DNA from: Epiperipatus broadwayi
Taxonomy: Eukaryota > Onychophora > Udeonychophora > Euonychophora > Peripatidae
Direction of reading: 5' to 3'
DNA length: 64,000 nt
Assembly: GCA_028023455.1 (NCBI GenBank)
Contig: JAQFVV010000030.1
Span: forward strand, 2,314,501 to 2,378,500
Position 1 is the stretch's first letter, and the number at the start of each line of letters is the position of its first letter. The position numbers and the translations under genes are program-made. The notes under the pieces were generated by a model. The model was not told where the DNA came from and ran no database searches. It was given only the letters and a program-made list of their open reading frames with translations. Positions 46,981-58,419 of this stretch are shown one piece after another.

Positions 46981-47359
46981 TAATGGATTGTTTTTGTAAT
47001 AGTTGATATTGTTTTTAACAAAATGTCAAGGGCCTTTGTACAAAAGCAATTGAATTTTAAAAAAAAATTTATCGACAGAAAATTATAACATATTTTTTCT
47101 AATTGAAACATGGTTGAATGATGAATATTAGAATGAATCTCCATTTGGTAATTGATATACAGTAATTTCTAATGATAGATCATCTAATTTATTGAGAGGT
47201 GATGGGAGTTTTAATTGCATTACAGAAAAATATTTGTTTTAAATGGTTGAATTATTTGGAATCAAATAATGAATGTATATGGATTGAAAGTTCATTAAAA
47301 AGTAATATTAAATTTCTTTTTGGAAATATGTATATAAGATCTGCGTATCCATTGATCAA

Positions 47360-47650
47360 TTTGGTAAAGATTTGAACCTACCAATGCCAAAATCATGTGT
47401 TTGAAAAGAAATGATACCAAATGCAAAATAAAAGGAGCTTATTTCATCACAAATGACCCAAAAGCCATCGAAAGATGAGATTCATGCTTCTTGATTTCTA
47501 AGAAATGGACTGGTTGAATAATTTGCATACATTTGCATATACTAATAATAACACAAAATAAAGAATGACACAGGCTATGAATATAAAGCAAATATGCCCC
47601 AAAAGTGCTAAGCCAATATAAAAACAGGTAAAATTAATAGCTTCACTAGT
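47360..47650. other. Unidentified insertion inside the LINE endonuclease region
   Basis: LINE-like reading stops at about 47345 ('GNMYIRSAYP') and resumes near 47655. The 290 bases between have different composition (A-rich plus strand) and no match elsewhere that I could see. Its last part AAGCCAATATAAAAACAGGT faintly resembles family K ends. Confidence 0.35.
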
Positions 47651-48743
47651 GTGCATTGGAACCCCAGTATAATAAATAGTATTGAATCCTTATTGTTGAA
47701 TTATTATAACAATATTGTATTAGTTGGTGATTTTAATTGCCCTTTAAGTTAAAATATTTTCTCCAGTACAGGTAATAAGTTTGTGAGGTTAAATGGCTTT
47801 ATGAATTGCACCAAACCATACTCAGAACAAATATTGTATTAATAGTTTTAAAGTTCTTGATCTTATATACTTTATGCTATTAGAGTGTGCGTGAGTACTC
47901 CACTTGTAAAATCTGATATATTTTATCCAGCTTTTGAATTCTACATTCCTGTTGCTTTGAATAAAAAAACAATTTTTTTCATCAACAATTAGAGATTATA
48001 AAAAAGGGGGACTATTTGGGTTTGTATAAAATTAGCTAATACTTTTTGGAATGAAGTGTATAATTGTTTGGATCCAGATATTGCAGCTGTAAAATTTGAT
48101 GAAATAATTACATTGGCAATATTTAAATTCATTTCTTTGAAAATGAATGGAATAAATAATTTTCCTGCCTGGTTTTTTAATAAACTTATAAAAATAATTA
48201 AGACTAAAATAAATGTCATAATTTGTTTAAGTCAACAAATTCTTTATTATGTCATAATATTTTGTTGAATCTTAGGTCTATTAACAAAGTTAGACAAAGA
48301 GTGGATTTTAAAAATTACTTACTAAGAATGGAAGGTAAGATGCATAGAAATCTTAAAAGTTTTGGAAATTTATAAAAAGGAATAAAAAATCAAACTGTGA
48401 ATGTTGATTCAAAGTTAATGATAATTTGATAACCAATCCTTTGTTAATATCTAATTACTTTGCAGATTTTTTTCTTTATGCTGTAATATCTCATCTTCTA
48501 AGCATTCATACGATTTTTCTGGCTATACTGCCATTTCCAATTCTTTTATAAAAAATTTAATTTTCAATAAGTGTTGTCAAATGTTGTCAGCTTTTTGTAG
48601 ACTAAAAAATAAATCTTCAATTGTTATTGATGGCATACCTGTATTTCTTTATAAAGGTTGCAACAATATTCTAGCTCCTGTACTTTTTTGCATTTTTAAT
48701 CTTTCTATTTAAAAATCACTTTTTCCCAATATAAATATAGTGA

Positions 48744-49085
48744 ATTTGAACTCAGACTTTCAAGCGCCCTTCAACTATCCATACTATCTCATACCACAAT
48801 ACACATGATCACATATATGCAGAAGAGATAAATAATCACCAATGTATGTATTTCATGCTAAACCAGCACTCATCAGTTGGTCCAGATTATCATCTCCCAT
48901 ACATATATACAATCAAAGCTCAGTTTATATTAAAATAGCCAATCTTCATACTTTAATGGACAGTCTTCGAACCACTCCACCCCAAAACTCTTCAGCTGTC
49001 CATTTCATTGAAAAACTGATGATAGAAAAGTCCAAATCCCATGCTGATGCCAATATTATTCTTGACCTCAAGTCATTCTGACCCT
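48744..49085 (-). repeat. Dispersed repeat R, copy 2
   Basis: Reverse complement of 23218-23555 (landmarks CAGTTGGTCCAGATTATCAT, TATTTCATGCTAAACCAGCA, ACTTTAATGGACAG). Its outer end (GACTTTCAAGCGCCCTTCAA then CTATCCATACTATCTCATAC) is the same sequence as the arms of the adjacent foldback, so that foldback is probably built from the ends of repeat R. The 79-residue ORF 48842-49081 lies inside this repeat and is not a gene. Confidence 0.75.
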
Positions 49086-49126
49086 CATTTATAGGAGCTT
49101 ATGGGAAGAATTCAGGCTTAATGTGT

Positions 49127-49372
49127 AAATATTTGAAATACAAGCACTCTTCACAAACCTGGAGCCTAATTGTAAGTATAAAGATTTGAACTCAGACATT
49201 CAAGCACTCTTCAACTATCCATACTATCTCATACTACTGATACACATTACCACTTTGTCAGTGGTATGAGATAGTATGGATAGTTGAAGGGTGCTTGAAA
49301 GTCTGAGTTCAAATCTCCTATATTTACAATTAGGCTCCAGGTATGTGAAGAGTGCCTGTATTTCAAATATTT
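49127..49372. mobile_element. Foldback element with 109-bp arms (repeat R ends)
   Basis: 49127-49235 and 49264-49372 are reverse complements with few mismatches, loop 28 bases. Blocks: CCTGGAGCCTAATTGTAA with TTACAATTAGGCTCCAGG, and AACTATCCATACTATCTCAT with ATGAGATAGTATGGATAGTT. It sits inside the RT region of the LINE, next to repeat R copy 2. Confidence 0.85.
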
Positions 49373-49984
49373 TTCCCAATATATAAGAATGTTTATAGAG
49401 ATAGACTTGCAAATTATAGACCAGTTTCAATATTAGCAGTTTCTATTAAATTATTTTAATTGGGTGCACACGAATGTGTTTATACATACCTGAAGAAATT
49501 TATTCCAGAATTTCAGCATGGGTTTATGAGGAGTAGATCTATATCTACGAATATAAGACATTTTCCTTATGTTGTGTCTCATGCTATTGAAGATCAAATT
49601 GATACATTTTTTTTGGATTTGTCTAAGACATTTCATAAGATTTCCCACTCTATACTTATTATGAAGTCAGATTATCTGAGATTAACAATGGTTTGCATCT
49701 TTTTGCATAAAAGATGAGATTTTGTTAAATATTTGGATTCTCAATCAGATTAGTAATTTAATAATTCTAGTGTTTTTCAGGGATCAGTTTTGGGACCATT
49801 TCTGTTCAATATATATATACTTTTGACTTAAATTATATAATAATTGATTGCAGCATTTCATGCTTTGTTGACAATATTAAGATTTATACTTACATTAACT
49901 TACCTAATGATTGTAATCATCAAAAAATTGTATCAAAAGATTTGAATTATGGTTTATTAAAAATTATATGAACATAAATGTCGA

Positions 49985-50350
49985 TAGTGGGTCCAGTTTC
50001 AAATCCCATGCTAGTACTATCACTGGTCAGGCCAGCAACATCTGAAGAAGACTCTTGAAACATTGTATATATACTAACCTGTTTGATGTGCTATTACTAA
50101 CAGTTGAATGTATTTGGAATATTTAAATAAAAGTTAAATTTCAATACACATATTTGTAATACAGAGAGCATTCCAATACTTCAAACAAGTTCTTAATTGA
50201 TAAGTGTGGTAAGAGCTTGTTTGAGCTATTGGTACGCTCTCTGTATTACATTTTTGTAAATACAAGCTTATAAAAGCAATATCACATTATATATGACTTG
50301 CTTTATTGATAATACACATGTTAAATGATGGAAATAGTCCAATATAAAAA
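49985..50350 (+). repeat. tRNA-derived SINE, family B, 5'-truncated copy with nested insertion
   Basis: Starts within the box B region (GGGTCCAGTTTCAAATCCC), then GCCAGCAACATCTGAAGAAG, CTTGAAACATTGTATATATA, CTAACCTGTTTGATGTGC and ends GATGGAAATAGTCCAATAT. The box A half is missing. It interrupts the LINE downstream of the 'FVDN' box. A 159-bp element with its own target duplication is inserted near its 3' end. Confidence 0.8.
50143..50319. mobile_element. Repeat T element, 159 bp, with 9-bp target duplication
   Basis: The insert 50152-50310 is flanked by AATACACAT at 50143-50151 and 50311-50319. Its core is a foldback: AATACAGAGAGC...CAAACAAG pairs with CTTGTTTGAGCTATTGGTAC and GCTCTCTGTATT. 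Relatives are at 24895-24955 and 39010-39095. The nesting order is LINE, then SINE B, then this element. Confidence 0.75.
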
Positions 50351-51089
50351 TACAAATAAATAAGGATAAACCAAAATTATTTCTTTTTCAAGGAAAACAA
50401 ATCTCATATTATTACATATTCTAAATTATTTTTTTCAAATCATACATTATTTATGCTCTAAAGCTTTTAAAATTGTAGGTTGGGTCTTTAGGGGAGTGAG
50501 ATTCCTTACTAAAGAGACTTGTGAATATTTTTTATGTCTTTGGTGTTACCAAATCTAAACTATGATAGTGTTGGTTGAAACTTTGTCAAACACTTTCATA
50601 GTAGAACTTTGGATATAGTACAAAGAAAAATTTAAATTATTATAATGCAAAGTTTGGAGCACTGTATAACTCTCACTATGTTTCATTAAAGCTATTAAGA
50701 AATCTTAATGATATTTTATTTTTGGAAAAGATAGTCAAATGACAAATCAATGTGGTAAACTGCATTAGTGATGTTTTCCAGACATGCATTAGAAACATGG
50801 TAAAATCTTTTAAATTGCAAAATTAGAATAAATTGTTTAAGAGATTCTACATTATTTAAACTTCCAAGGTTGTTTAATGCCTATTATACACATGGTGATG
50901 ATATTCATCTTTTAACTGTAAATGAAATAAAAAATGTTCTCAATTTATATAAACATTGTAAAATACTTTTGTATTCCTATGTATGATATTTATTTTTGTT
51001 TCATTGTCATTTATTTAAACAAATTAAATTAAATTGAATTATAATAGTATTTGATTGAATACAAGTATAATTTATGTACTTGGAGTTTT

Positions 51090-51290
51090 CAATGTAATTA
51101 CACAGGCTTTCAAGCTCCCTCTACCTATTCACTCTATCTGTATTCAAATCCTTTATATCATTATTATGATGATGATGATGATAATGATGACGTTTCACAG
51201 AAACTTTATTAACACCAAAACGATTTTACAGGATTTCTTTTGGACACATATGCTTATATATATATATATATATATATTGTGCCCTTTTTT
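51090..51290. repeat. Repeat R-like end fragment plus GATGAT and (TA)n microsatellites
   Basis: GCTTTCAAGCTCCCTCTACC TATTCACTCTATC resembles the outer end of repeat R (48755). It is followed by (ATG)n at 51166-51192 and (TA)n at 51256-51276. The (ATT)(ATG)n then 'TTTCACAGAAACTTTATT' arrangement recurs at 57735-57785 as 'TTTCAAAGAAATTTTATT'. Confidence 0.5.
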
Positions 51291-52248
51291 ATAGGTCAGT
51301 AATAGTTCATAACAGTCAAGTACTAAAAACTTTAAATTTTAGAATATGTTCTTTTAATACATTAATTATAGTTTGTCGATTATATTTTTAAAGTACAATT
51401 TGAGGCTAAAGCAAATATGTAGTATATAAAATTATAGTAAATTATTTAAAAAATAGTTAAGTAAAGCTTAAAATATTGTTGCATATGGTTTTAAAAGCTG
51501 GCCATATTAAATAACACAGCTATAAATATTAAAAGTATATTTAATAAATTCGATTTTAATAGTTTAAAACTGATAAGTTAATAAATACAGTGTTTAAATT
51601 TATAAACTATGTTTAATAATCAAAATTAATATAATATATTTTAAAAATAAACTTTATGATGGTGAGAATTGTATTTAATTCTATATTTTCTAAATTGTTC
51701 TTCCAAAATTTTTATAATTATATTATTAAATATAATAAGTGTATCAATTTTATAAATCTGGGCAGAGAAATAGATTGAAATCGTCTGTCAAAGTTATATT
51801 AATCATGTGACTTATATATTACATACTTTCACACACATGCTTGTTTGTATTTAAAGTAACGAAGTTTAAAATATTTTAAAAGTTATATTATAGAATTGGA
51901 TAGAATTATTGCCTATCATAAAAGCAAATAATAATAAATATTAAGTTAACTATCGTATGTAATGTTTTAAATGATGTAATAAAGATGAATACAGTTAATA
52001 AAAAAAAATTAAATATTTTGTTTAAATAAAACTAGATAAATGGAATATTAAGAATGGAATAGGTTATTAAAGTTATTTTATAAGTTATTTTAAATGATTA
52101 AATAATTTTGATAAAGTAATAATCAATCTGAAAGTAATATTTTAAATAATATTTTGAGTTATTACGTCATAAATTTTTATTTTCAAATATAATTCTGTAA
52201 AACTAAAAATATATGTAAATTTGTTCTCAAGCTAAAAGTAAGAATCAA

Positions 52249-52284
52249 CCAATCAAAAGAGGTATTCTTACAGACTATAAATAT
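52249..52284 (+). promoter_or_regulatory. CCAAT and TATA-like boxes
   Basis: CCAAT at 52249-52253 is followed by CTATAAATAT at 52275-52284, then a locally G-rich patch CACGGGGGTATAAGGGG. The spacing CCAAT to TATA (about 25 bases) is shorter than usual, and TATA-like words are common in DNA of this composition. Confidence 0.25.
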
Positions 52285-55255
52285 GAATTGCACGGGGGTA
52301 TAAGGGGAGATTAATAATGTATTGAAACCAGAGAAAGGTAAATTATAGCTATCAAAGAGATAGTATTTTTAAATTTTTATTTTAGTCAATTTTTAGTACT
52401 TTCTTATAACTTTATCTGCAAAAAACTAATTGATAATTTTAAAGTATTTTGCAAAAGAGAGTTTTAAAAAAATAATATATTTAGAAACTTCGTGAAAATG
52501 ATTTTCTAATTTTTAAAAGTTACTTGCCAGGATTATTTTATTTGAAATTTGACATAAACTTCACAATGAAAAATGGATATACTACGAAATAAAATATGTT
52601 TAAATTATAATACAGCTTTATTTATGCTTAACCAGAGAACTGTTCTAGTGCATAAAACCCTCAGTTCGGACATTATACGGAGTCTAAAAAAAATGTATTG
52701 AGACATATTATTTATAAGTTTATCCACGATTTATTTTTTAAAAATAGTAATAAGACAATTATATCTTATGAATCGTTTTATATAATATTATATCAAAAGG
52801 AGTAAAATGTTATATCCTTTCTGAAGGTAACATTTTTTTTAAAAAAAATATTTTCAAGAATTAAAGAAAGAACCCAGGAGAATATGTTACTGAAGCGTTT
52901 TTTTGATATTAAAACCTCCAGTCTTAGAATTGTTTTAAAAATGTATTTAGAAAACATTAGTTTAAAAGTACTTGAAGTTTTTTTAAAAAGGTGATATATA
53001 AAAAAAATATCAAACAAAAGTTTAAATTTATTAAGGATGGAAACTTATATAAAAAAAGTGAACACATAGTTGAATAAAAAATGGATCCATGGAAATATTG
53101 TAAAAAAAAAAAAAAGTTTACCAAGTATTTTTAAAACTAAATTAGATGGAAGATGCATCGGATACACCGCAGAGAATATTGAAGAAATTTCATGGGATTA
53201 ATTAATATTATGATTTAATAATTATCATCCTAAATACTAAAACCAAGGATTATTTTCTATAAATTTTACTAAATGGATTAATATTTATTTTTATTTTTAA
53301 ACTTTAACGCGCTTGGAGGAGAACATTTTAAAACTCTAGAGAAAATAATAAACATTTTGGACTTATCAGGAACTATTGTCAAGAAAATATGTAATTATAG
53401 TTTTGATTTTATTTTATTAACCTAGTTTAAATCTAAATTTTTTTGATAAGATTAGGAAAACATAAAACATTAATTTGTTGATGATATAAAATTTTATAAT
53501 GGAATAATCTAATAATTTAGATAAGAATATATTTTAAAATAAAGTGTATGGATGTATATTTCTTTATGTTTGCAATGATCGGTATCTAGTGGATGAAGAA
53601 GCCTACAAATGATGACCAGATAAAGGTTATTTGGTAATAATAATGACTATTAATAATTTATAGTTTATATTATTTGTTTTCTTTAGATCATCTATGAATC
53701 TAAGAATGAAGTGTAAAAGTTTTAATTATATGTAACACATTTTCATACAACATTTTAAAAAAACATTATGAGATAGGATTGATTTGAAAATATGCCTACG
53801 ACAATTATTTTTTTTATATATTAGTGATATAATCCAACATAATAACAAATAATTATGTGATTCTTTTAGAACTTTCATGTTATTGGATATTCAAATATTG
53901 TCTAAGTAGATTGTATATGATTAAACATATAGAATAATGAAGTAAGCAAACTTTTCTTATGGAACAGTGAAATTGTTTTAAACTATCAATGAATTTTATT
54001 TATTGTTTTGTAAATGCAGATAGTTATTTATCGATGTAAGATGTAAAAAAATCTTGAGAAATAATGTTGAGATAGTGGCTTGGAAGTACTATAGTTAGCA
54101 GGAAACCAAGATGATGTATTTTTTAAAAAAATAGGATATGATAAGGAATAGAAATAATATTTAGTCTTTATGTGGTTATCAGCATAGTTAACAAAGCCCT
54201 ATGATTGATACACATTTCATTTGGACAGTGTTTTATATGTCTTTAAATATTTGATGTTTTAAATAAAGCTGAAGAAGTAGCTTTAACATCGTTCATGTAT
54301 TAGAGGTTATTAGACAGGTAAAGGTCATACCTCTTTGCACTGTGCCATGATTTTTTGAGATATATTAAGAGTGATACTCTAGCTTTCTTCCTTAAATCCT
54401 ATACATCTGTTTCGCTATCTTTATTTCATGTAACTGCATCATTCAGTAAGATATTTTGAAAAGAAATGATAAATAATTTAGAACTTAGGTTTTGCTATCG
54501 TTTTGTATAAGATTGGTTTATTTGCTTAGAAGGAATAGAATTTATAACTTGAAATTGAAGGTCCAAAGTATCCTAAGGAAAGGAAAGAATCATAGAATAT
54601 ATTTTGAATTTATTTTCGGAAATGAAATATAAATTTTTAAAATAGAGTATCTAAACAAGATATTTTCTTTAGAATGTTGATTATTTTTTGAATGCTTTAT
54701 TTTCTTTGAAGAAAAATAAGTATTGCATATTTTTAAAATACAATAGTACAAAGTAAATTATATAAACAATATGCATAGTATATTTTTGTTTATTGAATAA
54801 CAGGAATATATTGAATGTATTATGATTAGTAAACATCGTGTGATAAAACACTAAAATCTAGTACTGAATTTTGGATGAATATTTTATGTAACATCTTTGA
54901 CTTTGCAAGATGAAATTTTTTTTTTAATATTTTGAGAAATCCATACTCATTATAACGTTAATTTTTTTTTTTCTGTAGAATGTTTTCCTATGATTTTTTT
55001 TTTTTTTAAAATAAGATAGTTTAATAATATTAAGGATGAACTATTCTGCTAATAAGTAAATATATTTATAATAAGTTAACCATAATGGGAAACCAAATGG
55101 TAACATATTTTTTTATTTTGTCTTAAGTATAAATAAAAATATAACTAAACTATAAACTATTTTTTATATAACTTAGTAGATAAAAATGTAAGATTAAAAT
55201 AAGGATATCCATTGTAAATAGTGTACATAAATTGTTTATATTATTTGTTGTTGTT

Positions 55256-55261
55256 AATAAA
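55256..55261 (+). terminator. Polyadenylation signal AATAAA with T/GT-rich downstream element
   Basis: AATAAA followed about 30-45 bases later by TTTTTTGTGTCTTGATTGTT, a classic downstream element. AATAAA is frequent here by chance; the downstream GT-rich element is what makes this one stand out. Confidence 0.3.
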
Positions 55262-56344
55262 CTTTATTAAAATTTATTTTTAAAAATTTTTTGTGTCTTG
55301 ATTGTTTATTTCTCCACTTCATTGCATGAAATCACGATATATTCATAACAATTGAAACAAATATATAATTTTGCACAAAAAGATAAATAGAGAGTTATAT
55401 TTAAGAATTTAAATATTTATTGGTATTCTTTTAATTAAATAATTATAATTCTACATTGTTTTATTGGTCATAAATCAGTTATCACAATAGTATACTGAAT
55501 TATATGCTATATTGCCACACATCCTTTGTTTATCAGATTATCATATGCTACCACGTATTAATTATATTATTACATGAAGGTAAAAGATTATATAAAATTA
55601 TTTTATTATTTTATTATGGTAATAAAAATATAACGAAAAGAAAAGATATCCAGTAGTAGCTAAACAATGAAGAATATTATTATTATTATTTATTATTATT
55701 AGTTTCAGTGTAGTAGATTATGACATAAAATCCCTTCTCATATTTTACTACCGTATTTTTAAATTAACTTAGAATAAACTTTATGAACCTGAGATTATTT
55801 TATTGAGCTAGATTATTATTAAATAGAAGATTAAGATTTAATTATTAGTTTAGTCTTAGTGAGTAGAAGTTATTAAAGTCATAAGAATACTATGAGTTTG
55901 TTATTTAAAATAGTAATAAGGGGGATAGTGTTCTTATACCATTGAGGTAGTATCCTGTGGGATATTGGCTCAATGTAATCTATCTTGTCACCTGTATTTT
56001 CACTTCAAGTCTCATGAAAATATTAAAATATTTATTTAATTTATTTTATAACTGAACCTTATTCGTATTTTAAATTTGAGCTAGTGAAACATTTTAATTT
56101 TAATGCTGAATATTTTATTTATTAATTATTAACTGAGCTAGAACCCATTTTATTTTATACCATATACTATTCTGAAGTGAGGATGCACAAGACAAGGTTA
56201 GAAAATATATATATATAATTTGTGTACAAATTTACAAAATCAGTGTTGAGGTTTGCATTATCTATGAAGATTTTAGGTTTTTACATATATGTCTTATGAA
56301 GATTCAAATTGTATTTCTATTAGTGTTCTATTATTTATTAACAG

Positions 56345-57714
56345 CATAATTTCAAAGTTCTTTGGATTGGTGTACAGAGTTATATGATAGTTAGTGAGTA
56401 TATGATTGGTATGGGTGTTGTTGAGGGTCTTTCTTGGTTATGGTTGCATTTAGACATGTTGACTGAGGCATGTTAATTCATTAGATGTGTTTGTTTTCTA
56501 TTTGTAAGTAAATCAATTTTTTTAAGACTTCAGAAGATTTTGGTTGTTAACATATTCATGGGCATTTGTGTTGGGCTTGATTGTAAGCTTGGCATGTTTC
56601 TTCAAGGCTTTTATGTATGATTTCCTAATTGATGTTGCAGAGGTTGTTCAACAGTTGACAAAACCATCAGAAAATGCAATTTCAGAATTGCTGGCTTCTC
56701 ACTCCTATAGCCTGTTCAAATGCTATAATATGGTGGTGAAACATGGTGTTTGTTAGATATAAATGTGTTAAATGCTAGGTTTTATGGACTGTGTCAAGCC
56801 ATGTAATTATGTTGAGCTGGATAGCATGTGTTGTGATTTGAATTGGTGATTGGGCTTGACTTATGCAATGGGATTCTAAGTTTGTTAGGTCAGTATTTTA
56901 AATAAAGTATGATTTAATGTGTCAGCAAGGCTGGATAGGAGGTGTTCCTATGTCTATCTGGTATAGTATTTCAGTGGAAGGTCAGCCTTGGTAATCTTAT
57001 TCTGCTGTGATGTCTGTAGGTATTGAGTATATCTATCTTGGGTTGGTAGACATGAGTCAATCATTTATTGTGAGTGAGATCCATGGATGTGAGATCATCT
57101 GGTGGGAGACTGGTCATTATGTCTGGACTGGCAATGCTTTGCATTTCAGCTCTCTTTGCATGTTGGTTCTTTTTTCATTGACTGTGTGTTCTTTTGGCCT
57201 TTCACAATAGGTTCAGTGAGTGAAAGGCATGGTGTGTCTTAATACTGGTAGTTAAAGTATTGTTTTTGGTGATGTGTGGATCATTTGTCCCAATGGTGTC
57301 AGTCATATGATTGAAGCTGTTTAAGTGTGATCCAGTTATATTGCTACCTGTGACCACTGGAATGTGTTATGTGTTAGAAAACTCACATGAATGTTTTGGA
57401 ACCATTTAGGTAGGGTTGGAATTGGTGGCATGTGCATTGTTTGATTTATTTATGATACAGTAAGCTTTATTTGTGGTTTGGACTATAATGAAGAAGTAAG
57501 TGATTTGTCAGGTTGAGAACATGTTTGAACTATGTTTTTAACATTTGTATCCATGGCAACTATGTTACTGTAGTTGTTGTCTTCAGGATAACTGTTGCTG
57601 AGTTGACTATATGGTGGTTGTGTTAGTGAATTTTGGCTGATATTGTAATGTGTGGTGAGGTGGCCATGCTGTCCACATAAGTAGGTCCTCTTATTGTTAT
57701 TATTGTTGTTGTTG

Positions 57715-57745
<31 letters not shown>

Positions 57746-57791
57746 GATGATGATGATGATGATATTTCAAAGAAATTTTATTATTTTTCAA
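56345..57791 (-). pseudogene. Retroelement ORF1/gag-like relic with broken zinc knuckle
   Basis: The minus strand has an open frame at 57791-57483 with His/Asn runs from a microsatellite, then 'RTYLCGQHGHLTTHYN'. This has the CX2CX4HX4C spacing of a gag-type zinc knuckle but with Thr and Tyr replacing the first and last Cys. Downstream minus frames are Ser/Thr/Asn/Pro-rich ('PVVTGSNITGSHLNSF', 'KRAEMQSIASPDIMTSLPPD'), and near 56700-56540 'EEIIHKSLEE'-like runs remain. A Tx1/L1-type LINE ORF1 is most likely; an LTR gag is an alternative. It cannot be ORF1 of the ORF2 at 58420-61475 because it lies 3' of it. Confidence 0.4.
57695..57765. repeat. (TTG/TTA)n-(ATG)n microsatellite
   Basis: TTATTATTGTTGTTGTTG, then (TTA)n, then (TGA)n; gives poly-Asn and poly-His on the minus strand and poly-Met on plus. 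Confidence 0.9.
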
Positions 57792-57939
57792 AGGTTACAT
57801 AAGCTATCTGTTACCACTTACATCACCTGCAACCAAGTTTTTTTTATAAGGATAACGCTGAGAGATATAAAATTAAATTATAAGGCTCTTGTTTCTCTGA
57901 GTTGCAGTGTGGTTTACAATTGTCATACAGATATTTACA

Positions 57940-58340
57940 TTAAGATTTATAATAAACTAAAGATCAGCCTTTCAAGCTAACGTATATGCACTTTTTATGA
58001 ATGTTAATAATAATAAATGAATACTTTCATCTCCAACACAAGATAAAGTCTTTGTGAATGAATAAATGAATCCACTTATTCATTCAACCCAAATGCTTAT
58101 ATATGGGCAAATCTTAAGTACTGGATATGAAAACATGAGGATAAATCAATCACTTTAAATTACTGTTTATTATGTCTGAATGAATGATGTCAATGAAATT
58201 ATCTAGAATTAATGAAACGTCACTCTTAAATGAAACTAAACATATGTAAATGAAGCATTTATTTATATTTATTATTATTAACATTCGTAAAAAGTGTATG
58301 TTCATTAGCTTGAAAGGCTAATATTTAGTTTATTACAATT
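57940..58340. mobile_element. Foldback element with arms of about 80 bp and a 230-bp centre
   Basis: 57953-58022 and 58261-58332 pair: GATCAGCCTTTCAAGCTAA with TTAGCTTGAAAGGCTAATA, and ACTTTTTATGAATGTTAATA with TATTAACATTCGTAAAAAGT. The centre is AT-rich with ATGAATGAAT-type words. No ORF. Confidence 0.75.
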
Positions 58341-58419
58341 TATAAACATAGCACTATATAAATAAATGCCTCATTAAGATTTATAATTACTGTTGTTTGC
58401 TTAATTCTATGAAGCAATG

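Larger units (their letters stand above)
45153..51040 (+). pseudogene. CR1/L2/Jockey-type LINE, decayed and split by insertions
   Basis: ORF1 part: a coiled-coil start at 45153-45380 ('KLPNLKENINILKRENTYF') and an RNA-binding-like block at 45840-46080 ('KRKILKLFVARLCPEVSED', 'YSSFYISMTDQYC'). Endonuclease: 'FLIETWLND' (about 47097), 'VLVGDFNCP' (about 47720). RT: 'SIVIDGIPVFLYKGC' (48617), 'NYRPVSILAVS' (49412), 'FQHGFMRSRSISTNI' (49513), 'FFLDLSKTFHKISH' (49608), 'FQGSVLGPFLFNIYI' (49777), and 'SCFVDNIKIYT' (49858) where the catalytic box normally reads ADD. It ends in an AAATTAAATTAAATTGAA tail near 51020. Many stops and shifts. Inserted sequences are at 46371-46980, about 47360-47650, 48744-49372 and 49985-50350. 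Confidence 0.8.
51300..56340 (+). other. AT-rich stretch without ORF; possible non-coding transcription unit 52.3-55.3 kb
   Basis: No protein-like ORF on either strand over 5 kb and no repeat recognised. Between a promoter-like cluster near 52249-52284 and a strong polyadenylation context at 55256 the plus strand could be transcribed. Simple repeats include (ATT)n at 55676-55700 and poly(T) at 54995-55008. A long non-coding RNA, an intron or a 3' untranslated region are all possible; I see no direct proof of any. Confidence 0.25.

Noticed and set aside
48842-49081. 79-residue plus ORF
   Set aside because: Lies wholly in dispersed repeat R, whose other copy at 23.2 kb does not keep the frame.
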